Positions 1 through 7,705 are shown, numbered from the stretch's first letter. The stretch is DNA of 11,454 bases from an uncultured Planctomycetaceae bacterium (GCA_903949225.1 CAJAYZ010000275.1:1-11454); one strand, 5' to 3'. Notes: generated by a model not told the origin, from the sequence alone. Numbers and translations: made by a program.

Positions 1-1983
1 CTCGCCCTGTCGCCAAAGGGCGACCTGCTCGCCGCCGGTGTGGCCGACGGGACGCTCGTCCTTCTACCGCTCGCTGCCGATGGAACGGCCGCCGGAGCGC
101 CCCTCGAGATCGACGTCGGCCACGAGATCAATCAGGTCGTCTTCAGCCCCGATGGGGAGACCGTGGCGACGGCCGGGAAGCTCCGCGGCGCGCACGACGA
201 CAACAATGCAAAAAACGCGAAGGACGAAGAGACCGAGCCGGCCGACGTGGGCCGGGTGCGGCTCTGGAACGTCGCCGACGGGAGCCATCGCCGTGACCTC
301 GAGCTCCGTGGGGACGAGGTTTTTTCCGCCGCCTTCTCGCCGTCGGGAGACCGGATCGCGTGGGGGGGCGCCGACCGTACGATCCGGTTCGCGGCGGTGA
401 GCGACGGGGCTGAGAATCCGATGGAACACCGTCCCTTCAATGGTGGCGGGGCTCCTGAAGGTCCGCAGGCAGGCCTCGGGGTCATCAAGGATCCCAAAGC
501 CGACATCGAGATGCTCCGGTTCCTCGATGACCAGCGCGTGCTCGTCGCCATCCATGAGCGGGTCTGTCTGCTTGATCTGGCCAGCGGAAGGATCGAGCGG
601 GCGTTCATGGGAGAGCAGGGGGATGTTCAGACATTTTCCCTCTCGCCCGACCGCAAACGAATCGTCGTCGGGGGCTGGTTCGAGCACATGGTGCGCGTTT
701 GGGACCTGGAGTCCGGATCGCTCGATTTCGAAATCGAGGGGGCCACGCAGTGGATCCATGGATGTGAGTTCTCCGCCGACGGCAGATGGATCGTTACCGG
801 CTGCAAGGACAGTCTGATCCGGGTGTACGACGCCTCGACCGGTGATCCAGTGGAGGAACTCGTCGGCCATCTCGGCCGCGTTTGGAACGTGCTCTACCAT
901 CCTTCGGGGAGGATTCTCTCGGCAGGGGGCGATGGGACGGTGCGGCTCTGGGAACAAGGGGTAGGGCCGTTGATGCGGGGAGCGAATACCATCACGGTGG
1001 CGGGCCTCCCTTCGGCCGAGGCCGTCGCCGATCTTGGCGATGGGCGAGGGCTCGTTGTGCCCCGTGGCGGCGTGCCGGTGATCATCGATGCTGACGGCAA
1101 GACGACGCGGGTCGATGGCATCGACGTCACAAAGATCCATGGAGCCGCGGTCGATCGGGTCAGCCGCCGCTGCGCCATTGCCGATTCCAACGAAGTTGCC
1201 GTCTTTCCGCTGCTCGGGGATGGGAGTGTCGTTGGTCCGGGCAATTCGCTGCTCCCCTCCCACTGTTCGGTCGCTTGGAGCGAAAGTGGATGGCTGTATT
1301 CCGGGAAGAGAGAGCCGGACGGCACGACCGGATGCTGGGCCTGGCCACCCGATCTCGACGCTCCGCAGTGCATCGACGAGGGGCTTCGGGGGCCGATCGA
1401 CTCGATCGCGATCAGTCGCGGCGCACGTCCCCGGCTCGCGTTTGCCACCGGCGGCGTCATCAGGGTTCATGATCTGGGGCCCGACGGCACGCCTGTGGCC
1501 GGGAAAGGCCGGCAGTTGGCCGATCTCACCGACGAGACGGGGCTTTGGTTGCGGCTCGCCTGGTCGCCCGACGGAGCCCGTCTGGCTGTCGGCTCGGCGG
1601 GAGGCGAGACCTTGATCCTCGATGCCGACACCGGCAGTACCGTGATCGACCTGGGGTCGTTCATGGAGCCGGTGAGGCGCATCGTCTGGGCCGACAACGG
1701 CCGGTCGCTGATCGTAGCCGCCGAACATTGCATCCGTCTCGTCGATGCGATGACAGGCGGAACTTTTGATGAGATCCGCCCCGAGTGGGCGGTCAGCGAC
1801 ATGGCCATGATCTCAGGCCATGATCGTCGGCCCTACCTCGTCGTGACGGGCAATCGCTCCTCCCTCCATCGCCGTAACCGCATGCCGAAGGCAGGTGCGC
1901 CCGACGACGGCCGCCTGCTCCTCATTGATCTCGGCCGGCGGCTCCCTGTGGCCGCGTCGCATTCTCCAGGCGGCGGTCAGTAG
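1..1983 (+). CDS. WD40-repeat beta-propeller protein (5' end outside window)
   Basis: The reading frame is open from base 1 to the TAG at 1981-1983 (660 residues visible). The first codons already form a blade (LALSPKGDLLAAG), so the GTG at 40 is an internal valine and the true start lies upstream. Repeated WD40-like units of the form 'FSPDG..(I/V)(A/V)(T/G)GG...(I/V)R(L/V)(W/Y)D' are seen, for example FSADGRWIVTG followed by IRVYDAS, then HPSGRILSAGGDGTVRLW, and later AWSPDGARLAVGSAGG. From family knowledge these fold as beta-propellers and act as protein-binding scaffolds. No catalytic motif is visible here; such repeats are often the C-terminal part of a larger protein (kinase or cytochrome fusions are known), but the missing N terminus cannot be judged. 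A charged, Asn/Asp/Lys-rich insert sits at about residues 63-85. The partner and function are unknown. Confidence 0.88.
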   Translation, partial: LALSPKGDLLAAGVADGTLVLLPLAADGTAAGAPLEIDVGHEINQVVFSPDGETVATAGKLRGAHDDNNAKNAKDEETEPADVGRVRLWNVADGSHRRDLELRGDEVFSAAFSPSGDRIAWGGADRTIRFAAVSDGAENPMEHRPFNGGGAPEGPQAGLGVIKDPKADIEMLRFLDDQRVLVAIHERVCLLDLASGRIERAFMGEQGDVQTFSLSPDRKRIVVGGWFEHMVRVWDLESGSLDFEIEGATQWIHGCEFSADGRWIVTGCKDSLIRVYDASTGDPVEELVGHLGRVWNVLYHPSGRILSAGGDGTVRLWEQGVGPLMRGANTITVAGLPSAEAVADLGDGRGLVVPRGGVPVIIDADGKTTRVDGIDVTKIHGAAVDRVSRRCAIADSNEVAVFPLLGDGSVVGPGNSLLPSHCSVAWSESGWLYSGKREPDGTTGCWAWPPDLDAPQCIDEGLRGPIDSIAISRGARPRLAFATGGVIRVHDLGPDGTPVAGKGRQLADLTDETGLWLRLAWSPDGARLAVGSAGGETLILDADTGSTVIDLGSFMEPVRRIVWADNGRSLIVAAEHCIRLVDAMTGGTFDEIRPEWAVSDMAMISGHDRRPYLVVTGNRSSLHRRNRMPKAGAPDDGRLLLIDLGRRLPVAASHSPGGGQ

Positions 1984-4352
1984 CGGGCCTTCCGGCCGAG
2001 CTTCTTGAGCCGGTTCATGCGGACCGGGCTTCCGGTAAACACTCCTTCCGGCCACTCGCCGGCGGCAAGGATCGCCCGGTAGATTGCCTTCTGCTCGTAG
2101 GCATTGACCCCGAGGCCGGCGAGATACTGGAGGCGGAGATTCGCATCGCGGTTGATCTCGGCGTCGGCAAGCCAGCCCCGCAACTGCGGGCCGGTCGCTG
2201 CGAACGAGGCGAACAGGTCGGCAGCATTTGAGCAGCCGATGTCGGCGAGCGACTCGCGCAGCGCTTCCGTGCCGGGCCCGCGGAGACGCTCGTCGATGCG
2301 GTCGAGATCGATCAGCGTCGGGCCGTTGCAGCCGAGGAGGACGAGATCGTAGCCCTCGCCGCCGGCGGTGTTGCCGAAGACGAGGCCGTCGGGGAAGACC
2401 TCGAGGAAGGTGGCGATCTCGCTCTTCACCGCCGGCGTGCCCGCTTCGTAGAGCTGGACGAAGACCGTGATCACGCCGCCGGGGGTGAGGTGGTCGCGGG
2501 CCGACTGGAAGAACTCGCGGGTGTAGAGGTTCGCGGCCCCGCGCACCCACGGGTCGAATGGATCACTCGTGATCGCGTCGAAGGTCTGGCTCGTGGTGCG
2601 GAGATAATGGCGGGCATCGTCGATCGTCACCGTGACCTTCGGATTGCGGATGACGTCCTGGTTGATCGGCCCGAAATAGTCCCCCGCCGTCCGCGGCACC
2701 TCCGCTTCGATCTCGCAGATCGTCTCGGCGACGACGGCCGGATCGACGCTCACGCTCCCCGCCGTCACCCCCGCCCCGCACCCGATGACGAGCACCTTGC
2801 GGGGGTGCTCGGGGACGAGCGTCGCCATGTGGCCGAGCATCCGCTGGAGGCGCATGTCCTGCGGCTCCCCTGAGGCCTGCACCTTGCCGGCATTGTGGTA
2901 ATTGAGGGAGCCGTCGGCCGATCGCGACACCGCAAGCGTGCTGTCGGCTCCCTCGCGGACGGCGAGAAACTCGACCGGCTGCTCCCGGAAAACCGCCGCC
3001 AGCCGCCCCCAGGCGACCAGGGCCGGAGCAAGCTCCGGGACGCGCGGCGCGAGCCAGGCGGCAAGGAGCAACGCCGTGATCGGGGGAACAATCCTCGGCC
3101 AACCGGCAAGCCCGGAGAGAGCCTGACGCCGCGGCGGCATGGCGACCACTGCCGCCACGGCTGCGGTGGTGACGAGGAACGCCTGGGTGGCCCGGCTTCC
3201 AGCGCCGGGGAGGAGCCAGAGCGCCGTCGCAAGGCTGCCGACGACGGCGCCGAGGGTGTTGGCGGCAAGGACGGCGGCCGTGGCCCGCGACGCCCCATGG
3301 CCGTCGCGGGCGGCCGACGCGATCGCCAGCGGGAGGCTCGCGCCCCAGAGGATCGCCGCCGGGAGGACGGCGACGAGACAGCGGACGAAGTCGACCTGGA
3401 ACTGCCCCCACGGAGAAGCGGCGAGCCGCGGGTTGACAGGCCACTCAGGCAACCCGACCCCGAGGGACCACGCCCCCCAGGCGATCGCCGGCACGAGCGC
3501 CACCTGACACCAAGCGAGCCACGGCCGCGGCGGGCGAAGATTGCCGGCGACGGCAGCGCCGATCCCGATCCCGCTGAGAAATCCGGCCAGGATCAGGGAG
3601 AAGGTATAGGTCGTTCCACCGAGAAGGAGCGTCAGCAGCCGCGTCCACACCACCTCGGCAGCCAGCGCCGTGGCTCCCGAGAGGCAGGCAGCGACGAGCA
3701 CGCCCTGATCGAGCCGTGCCGACGCCGGCTCTGGCGCGACAGCAGGAGCCGCGGCGGGGAACGTCGCGGCGCGGATCGAGATCGCGCGCCGCGCGAGCCC
3801 GGCGGCCCACAGCGCCGCCGCGAGGTTCAGGGCTACGGCGACAATTGTCGCCACCCACACATCGTGGAGGCGGAGAAGGTGAAACCCGGCCAGGAGGCAG
3901 CCGATGACGCCCCCGAAGGTGTTGGCGGCATAGAGGCCGGCCACTTGCCGCGCGGCCCGTCGGCCACGTCCCAACGCCCGCGCGGCGATCGGGAGCGTGC
4001 CCCCCATCGCCAGGGTCGGGGGGAGAAGAAGGAGGCTGACAGCGAGCCACTGGATTGGGCCGGAGAGCGCCCCGATGGCGGAGATCGCCCCCGGCAGGGC
4101 CAGGCCACACAGCGCCGTGAAGGCTTCGAGCGCCGCGCAGGCCCGCAGCGGATGGGTGGTGGTTCGGATCAGCCGGGGGATGAAGAGGGCCCCTGCACCG
4201 AGGCCGGTCATGAACGTCGCCAGAACCAGGGCAATCGCCCGTGTCGCGCCTCCCACCTGGAGGGCGAGCAGTTGGAACCAAACGACCTCGTAGACGAGCG
4301 CCGCGGCACCGCTGGCGACGAATAGCGGCAGGAGGGACGTGGCTGGTTTCAT
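1977..4352 (-). CDS. Polytopic membrane protein fused to a spermidine-synthase-like domain
   Basis: This 791-residue protein has about 13 hydrophobic segments in residues 1-480, then a soluble SpeE-like Rossmann domain from about 490 to 690, then a charged tail of about 100 residues. The membrane part is a twofold repeat: residues 14-35 (SGAAALVYEVVW...) match 225-246 (SGATALAAEVVW...), and the AANTFGGVIG motif near 143 recurs as AANTLGAVVG in the second half. In the SpeE-like domain I see the nucleotide-binding loop VLVIGCGAG (520-528), an acidic CEIEAEV stretch, DDAR (578-581) and DPFDPW (597-602), where spermidine synthases carry their catalytic Asp. Family knowledge suggests aminopropyl transfer or a related decarboxy-SAM/SAM reaction, coupled to the membrane; the true substrate is not shown. 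The ATG at 4352 is chosen because the first membrane helix begins right after it; a GGAG lies 16 nt upstream, rather far. An open frame continues to 4988 but would overlap the cytochrome gene. Confidence 0.85.
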   Translation of the reverse strand: MKPATSLLPLFVASGAAALVYEVVWFQLLALQVGGATRAIALVLATFMTGLGAGALFIPRLIRTTTHPLRACAALEAFTALCGLALPGAISAIGALSGPIQWLAVSLLLLPPTLAMGGTLPIAARALGRGRRAARQVAGLYAANTFGGVIGCLLAGFHLLRLHDVWVATIVAVALNLAAALWAAGLARRAISIRAATFPAAAPAVAPEPASARLDQGVLVAACLSGATALAAEVVWTRLLTLLLGGTTYTFSLILAGFLSGIGIGAAVAGNLRPPRPWLAWCQVALVPAIAWGAWSLGVGLPEWPVNPRLAASPWGQFQVDFVRCLVAVLPAAILWGASLPLAIASAARDGHGASRATAAVLAANTLGAVVGSLATALWLLPGAGSRATQAFLVTTAAVAAVVAMPPRRQALSGLAGWPRIVPPITALLLAAWLAPRVPELAPALVAWGRLAAVFREQPVEFLAVREGADSTLAVSRSADGSLNYHNAGKVQASGEPQDMRLQRMLGHMATLVPEHPRKVLVIGCGAGVTAGSVSVDPAVVAETICEIEAEVPRTAGDYFGPINQDVIRNPKVTVTIDDARHYLRTTSQTFDAITSDPFDPWVRGAANLYTREFFQSARDHLTPGGVITVFVQLYEAGTPAVKSEIATFLEVFPDGLVFGNTAGGEGYDLVLLGCNGPTLIDLDRIDERLRGPGTEALRESLADIGCSNAADLFASFAATGPQLRGWLADAEINRDANLRLQYLAGLGVNAYEQKAIYRAILAAGEWPEGVFTGSPVRMNRLKKLGRKARY

Positions 4353-4391
4353 GAGTCGGAACGCACCACTCCCCGCGAATGAACCCGACGG

Positions 4392-4421
4392 ATCGTAGCA
4401 GCAGCCTTCCGCGGGCGCCAA
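4392..4421 (-). promoter_or_regulatory. Possible sigma70-type promoter for the SpeE-fusion gene
   Basis: On the minus strand a TTGGCG hexamer (4416-4421, 4 of 6 to TTGACA) is followed after 18 nt by TACGAT (4392-4397, 4 of 6 to TATAAT). It would start transcription about 30 nt upstream of the ATG at 4352. In GC-rich DNA such a match can arise by chance, so this is only a candidate. Confidence 0.22.
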
Positions 4422-4488
4422 AACGGCCGGGTCCTGCGCCGCCAATCCGAAGCCAGAGGTTTCGGCGCCCTCCGCACCGATTTTTCTC

Positions 4489-4518
4489 TTGCCCCTGACG
4501 GGCCCGCGGAGCGATAGT
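4489..4518 (+). promoter_or_regulatory. Possible sigma70-type promoter for the cytochrome gene
   Basis: TTGCCC (4489-4494, 4 of 6 to TTGACA) and GATAGT (4513-4518, 4 of 6 to TATAAT) are 18 nt apart, just downstream of a short T-rich stretch that is the least GC-rich part of this intergenic region. The implied 5' leader is about 50 nt. The 225-bp region 4353-4577 separates two divergent genes, so a promoter for each is expected; the exact hexamers are inferred. Confidence 0.3.
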
Positions 4519-4564
4519 GGACATTGGCGTCCGGAAATCGCGGCGCCCAGTCCGACACTCCCAC

Positions 4565-4570
4565 GGAGGA
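4565..4570 (+). promoter_or_regulatory. Shine-Dalgarno fixing the cytochrome start
   Basis: GGAGGA lies 7 nt before the ATG at 4578. This near-perfect site selects that ATG over the in-frame ATG at 4524, which would add 18 hydrophilic residues in front of the signal peptide. Confidence 0.75.
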
Positions 4571-4577
4571 TTCGATC

Positions 4578-5021
4578 ATGAAGTCTTTCGAGCGGCATCT
4601 GGCGGCGGGGTTTGTGACCCTGATCACGCTGGCGGTGATGGTGCCAGGGTTGTCGATGAGCCGGCCACCCCTGGCGGCGCAGGAGCCGAGCACCGGCGAC
4701 AAGCCGAATGACGTCTCGATCTTCATGCGGGCCAAGCTCGGCCATTCGCAGCTTGTCATGGAGGGGCTGGCCCTGGCCGATTACGACCTCATCGCTCGCG
4801 GAGCGCACGATCTGGCGCTCGCCAGCCAGGCCTCGAGCTGGGAGGTGTTGCAGACGGAAGACTACGCCCGGCAGAGCCGCGAGTTCCGTCGCGCCTGCGA
4901 ATCGCTCCGCGCGGCAGCGAAGGACAGAAACCTCGACGGCGCGGCGCTGGCCTGGATGGAAGTGACGCTCAAGTGCATCCAGTGCCACAAGTACGTCCGC
5001 GACGTCGGGGCCGGCAACTGA
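4578..5021 (+). CDS. Small exported cytochrome, cytochrome c'-like, C-terminal CXXCH
   Basis: This 147-residue protein begins with a signal-peptide-like segment: basic start, hydrophobic core at about 9-25 and a likely cleavage after LAA (32-34), so it should act in the periplasm. The mature part is largely helical in character, with a single haem-attachment motif CIQCH at 133-137, only ten residues before the end. Size, helix content and the C-terminal position of CXXCH match the cytochrome c' family, a four-helix bundle with a usually five-coordinate haem that binds NO or CO; Met50, in the first predicted helix (FMRAKLGHSQ), could lie on the distal haem side. An electron-transfer role is equally possible. 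The start is fixed by a strong Shine-Dalgarno. It is transcribed away from the SpeE-fusion gene and ends 3 nt before the end of the convergent DUF1080 gene. Confidence 0.82.
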   Translation: MKSFERHLAAGFVTLITLAVMVPGLSMSRPPLAAQEPSTGDKPNDVSIFMRAKLGHSQLVMEGLALADYDLIARGAHDLALASQASSWEVLQTEDYARQSREFRRACESLRAAAKDRNLDGAALAWMEVTLKCIQCHKYVRDVGAGN

Positions 5022-5024
5022 CCT

Positions 5025-5978
5025 TCACCGGTCCGGCGTGAGCGTGAGGCGGCGAAACTCGATCGGGCCGTGATCCCCTTGGAGCAGGATCGGCCCGGGG
5101 GCGCCCTCGTCGGACTCGATCGCCCCCCCGGTGATCCCCGGGATCAGCTGCCGGTCGATGATCCGCTCGCCATTGAGGACCACGGTGACGCGGCGGCCGA
5201 CAAGCGTGATCTCGATCTCCTGCCATTCCCCCGCCGGCTTCGCGGCGTTGAGGCAAGGGGTGAGGAATCCGTAGACGCCGCCAATCCGGTGGCTGTCGGC
5301 CTCGCCGCCGAAGTTGTCCTCGATCTGCACTTCGTAACGGCCGCGGAGATAGATGCCGCCGTTGCTCCCCTTCGGATAACGAAACTCGGCGCGGAGCTTG
5401 AAGTCGTCGAACGTGCGTTCGGTGCGGAGGTTGTTGCCGGGCTCGGCGTTGACGAGGATCCCGTCCTTCACACGCCAGCCGTTGGCCACCGCGCTGTGCT
5501 GCGGCGTCCAGCCGGCGAGGTCGCGGCCGTTGAAGAGCTCGACGGGCTTGCCCCAGGCCGGCTCGGCGTGGTCGAGCGGCGGGGCCCGACGCCCCTCGAA
5601 GGGGATCGGCTTCCCGGCGACGTCCGTGATCGTCCCCTCGAGGACTCCGTCGGTGAAGCGCCCTTCGACGACAAGATCGGTGGAGCGGTCTTCCCACTGG
5701 GGCGGGATCGCGAAGCGGAATCGCTCCGTGCCGGCGTCGGTCGTGGCCTCGACTTTGGCGATCGGGCGGGCGCTGCCGAACTGCCCGACGAACCGGCCGA
5801 CGAGCGTGTTCCGCCCCGACTTCGTCACTTCGAGCCAGGCGGGATGATCTCCGCCAGCGGCATGGACGGTGAGATCAAAGCGCCCGGCCAGACCTGGCAG
5901 CGCGTCAGCCGCGACCACGCACCGAACCATGCCCAGAAAGGAGAGGACGATCGCGAGCGCAGCGAGCCGGCGAGGCAT
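5025..5978 (-). CDS. Secreted DUF1080 / 3-keto-disaccharide hydrolase-type protein
   Basis: This 317-residue protein has a signal peptide (residues 1-24, hydrophobic core ALAIVLSFLGMV, ending VVAA). Residues about 146-316 form a DUF1080 domain: ELFNGRDLAGW (N150 in the motif), WRVKDGILVN, FDDFKLRAEFRYPKGSNGGI, YEVQIEDN, WQEIEITLVG and a final PIEFRRLTL strand. This is a concanavalin-like beta-sandwich; some members hydrolyse 3-keto-glycosides, while most planctomycete copies are uncharacterised. Residues about 25-140 form an extra N-terminal beta-rich domain (VTKSGRNTLVGRFVGQFGS, then VVEGRFTDGVLEGTITD) that I cannot name. The ATG at 5978 is supported by a GGAG (5986-5989, read on the minus strand) 7 nt upstream across a run of seven T. 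It is the last gene of the minus-strand group; the product acts outside the cytoplasm. Substrate unknown. Confidence 0.87.
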   Translation of the reverse strand: MPRRLAALAIVLSFLGMVRCVVAADALPGLAGRFDLTVHAAGGDHPAWLEVTKSGRNTLVGRFVGQFGSARPIAKVEATTDAGTERFRFAIPPQWEDRSTDLVVEGRFTDGVLEGTITDVAGKPIPFEGRRAPPLDHAEPAWGKPVELFNGRDLAGWTPQHSAVANGWRVKDGILVNAEPGNNLRTERTFDDFKLRAEFRYPKGSNGGIYLRGRYEVQIEDNFGGEADSHRIGGVYGFLTPCLNAAKPAGEWQEIEITLVGRRVTVVLNGERIIDRQLIPGITGGAIESDEGAPGPILLQGDHGPIEFRRLTLTPDR

Positions 5979-6025
5979 AAAAAAACTCCGAAACGCTGGA
6001 GGGGGGAAAGGGATGCTGGTTTGTC

Positions 6026-6031
6026 ATTCTA
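6026..6031 (-). promoter_or_regulatory. Possible -10 element upstream of the DUF1080 gene
   Basis: In the 75-nt gap between the permease stop and the DUF1080 ATG, the minus strand reads TAGAAT (5 of 6 to TATAAT), 47 nt before the ATG at 5978. No good -35 hexamer is found at 16-18 nt, so the gene may have its own weak promoter or may simply be read through from upstream. Confidence 0.18.
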
Positions 6032-6053
6032 GCCTGCCCGCGTTCCGGTCTGA

Positions 6054-6809
6054 TCAGCCGGCAAGCGTCTGCCAGAGCAGCCGGGCGACGAGCGCGAACA
6101 CGACTCCCGCAAAGACGATGCGGATGAAGGGGGCCCCGTGCTTCACCGCCAGGCCAGCCCCGATCCTGCCGCCGACCGCCTGGCCGACGATCATCGCGCC
6201 AGCCGACGCGGGATCGACCTGCCCCCACGAGGCGAAGACAGCGAGTGCCGCGAGGTTGCTCGTGAGATTCACGACCTTCGTGAAGGCCGTGGCACGGGGG
6301 AGCCCCATGCCGCGGAGGTGGACGCAGGCGGCGGTCCAGAACGCCCCGGCGCCGGGGCCGAAGAAGCCGTCGTAAAACCCGAGCACGCTGCCGGCAAGCG
6401 CGCCGAAGCGGTTGGCGGAGAGCCGTGCCTCTGTGGGAGCGTCGCCGAGGGCCGGCCGCCGCAGGACATGGATGGCGACGGCGAGGAGGAGCCAGGGAAC
6501 GACGGCGCGAAGCACCCGGTTGTCGATCCACAGCACGGCCACCGTGCCGAGTGTCGCGGCCAGCGCCGTCGCCGCGATCGCCACGGTCATCGTTGGCCAA
6601 TCGATGAGCCGGGCGACATGGTAACGATGGACCGCCATCGTCGTGCCAGCGGCGCTTTGGAGTTTGTTGGTGCCAAGGGCGAGATGGGGAGGAAGGCCGG
6701 CCCAGAGGAGCGCCGGCAACGAGATCAGCCCCCCGCCGCCGGCGATCGCATCGATGAACCCGGCGCACAGCCCGGCGACGCCGAGGGGGAGCATCGTCGA
6801 AAGGTCCAT
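6054..6809 (-). CDS. TSUP (TauE/SafE, YfcA-like) membrane permease
   Basis: This 251-residue, strongly hydrophobic protein has about seven to eight predicted membrane segments and no soluble domain. It shows the family's twofold pattern: the first half carries DAIAGGGGLISLP (20-32) followed by GTNKLQS (46-52); the second half carries GFYDGFFGPGAG (144-155) followed by FTKVVNLTSN. This is the hallmark of the TauE/SafE/YfcA (TSUP) family, inner-membrane proteins that move sulfur-containing or other small organic anions. Length is close to E. coli YfcA. The substrate cannot be read from the sequence, and no sulfur-metabolism gene is in view. A GGAG (6823-6826) lies 13 nt before the ATG at 6809. 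It follows the lipase gene by 38 nt, consistent with co-transcription. Confidence 0.9.
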   Translation of the reverse strand: MDLSTMLPLGVAGLCAGFIDAIAGGGGLISLPALLWAGLPPHLALGTNKLQSAAGTTMAVHRYHVARLIDWPTMTVAIAATALAATLGTVAVLWIDNRVLRAVVPWLLLAVAIHVLRRPALGDAPTEARLSANRFGALAGSVLGFYDGFFGPGAGAFWTAACVHLRGMGLPRATAFTKVVNLTSNLAALAVFASWGQVDPASAGAMIVGQAVGGRIGAGLAVKHGAPFIRIVFAGVVFALVARLLWQTLAG

Positions 6810-6847
6810 CGTGGCTGGCCTGCTCCGTGGCGGCGGTGGAAAGAATC

Positions 6848-7705
6848 CTACCCGCGGAGGAGTTCGCGATAGCAGTCGAGAAAGTGGGTGGCGACCTCGG
6901 CGTTGATTCCCTTCCAGGCCTCGTCGATGAGAGTCCCGGCGAGGAGGCCATTGACCGCCTTCCCGGCGACACCGCCGACGACTTCGATCAGGCCGGTCAT
7001 CGGGTGGATGCCGAGGAGCCGTTCGCGGTCGACATGGACAAACTCGTTGGCCACCAGCGACAGCCCCGGCAGCTTCGGGACCGGATCACGGCCGTTGACG
7101 TAGCGATGAATCTTTCCGGCAAGCTCCCGGTTGAAGGCCTCGCAGGCGGCGCGATTGCCGATCATCGGCGCCCCGAACGTGCAGACTTCCTCGACGGCAA
7201 TGAACTTCCGCTTGAGGAGCCAGGCGGCGATCAGCGCCAGTGCCCCGCCGAGGCTGTGCCCGGTGATCCAGATGGGGCGGTCGCTCTTTTTCACCTCGGC
7301 TTCGATTGCCGGAAGGAGGGCCGGCCAGATGTCGGCGATCGCATCGACGAACCCCTTGTGGAAGCGGGCACCGACACCGGCGGCGGCGAGATCGAGGCCG
7401 AGGCGCCCCTCCGGCACGACGAGGAGGTTCATGGCGTCGGTGAGGAGGATGTCCTTGAGGCCGTCGAGGCTCGTCGGGCTCTCCGTCCCACGAAAAGCGA
7501 TGACGATGTGGTCGGTGTTTGTCCCCAGCCAGGCCTGCGTGTTGCCGACGCTGAAGAGACTCGCGTCGAGGCCGAGGATCTCCTGGAAGGCCGTCTTCCC
7601 GTCCGTCTCGCCAAGATAGGCCAGGGCACTCGCCTCGCAGAGATACGTGGCGGTGGAGACGTCGCCGGGGGTGGCTTCTTTGAGTTCGAGTCGTTCGAGG
7701 GCCAT
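6848..7705 (-). CDS. Class 3 (fungal-type) lipase family alpha/beta hydrolase
   Basis: This 285-residue protein carries the lipase_3 signature: an oxyanion-region strand HIVIAFRGTE (66-75), FHKGF (115-119), the nucleophile elbow ITGHSLGGA with Ser151, a TFGAPMIGN strand (176-184) and YVNGRDPVPKLP with Asp207. The third catalytic residue is probably His274 in THFLDCY near the C terminus, placed like the fungal-lipase His. The predicted reaction is hydrolysis of acylglycerol or other ester bonds. No signal peptide is visible, so it is probably cytoplasmic, which is unusual for a scavenging lipase. A Gly/Val/Ala-rich stretch follows IHPMTGLIEVV at about residues 240-260. The ATG at 7705 is preferred over the GTG at 7714 because GGAG sits 8 nt upstream of the ATG and touches the GTG. 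It lies 40 nt after the LRR gene and 38 nt before the permease gene. Confidence 0.88.
   Translation of the reverse strand: MALERLELKEATPGDVSTATYLCEASALAYLGETDGKTAFQEILGLDASLFSVGNTQAWLGTNTDHIVIAFRGTESPTSLDGLKDILLTDAMNLLVVPEGRLGLDLAAAGVGARFHKGFVDAIADIWPALLPAIEAEVKKSDRPIWITGHSLGGALALIAAWLLKRKFIAVEEVCTFGAPMIGNRAACEAFNRELAGKIHRYVNGRDPVPKLPGLSLVANEFVHVDRERLLGIHPMTGLIEVVGGVAGKAVNGLLAGTLIDEAWKGINAEVATHFLDCYRELLRG

Noticed and set aside
64..1728. A 554-codon minus-strand frame opposite the WD40 gene
   Set aside because: No recognisable domain and a Pro/Arg/Asp-rich shadow composition; the plus strand encodes repeated WD40 blades.
2895..4325. A 476-codon plus-strand frame inside the SpeE-fusion gene
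   Set aside because: The translation is Arg/Gly/Glu-rich low complexity, with no motif; the minus strand encodes clear membrane helices.
4353..4988. N-terminal extension of the SpeE-fusion frame to 1003 residues
   Set aside because: It would cover most of the cytochrome gene and adds Arg/Gln/His-rich sequence with no domain; the first membrane helix starts right after the ATG at 4352.
5070..6032. A 320-codon plus-strand frame opposite the DUF1080 gene
   Set aside because: Shadow composition without motifs; the minus strand has a signal peptide and the DUF1080 motifs.
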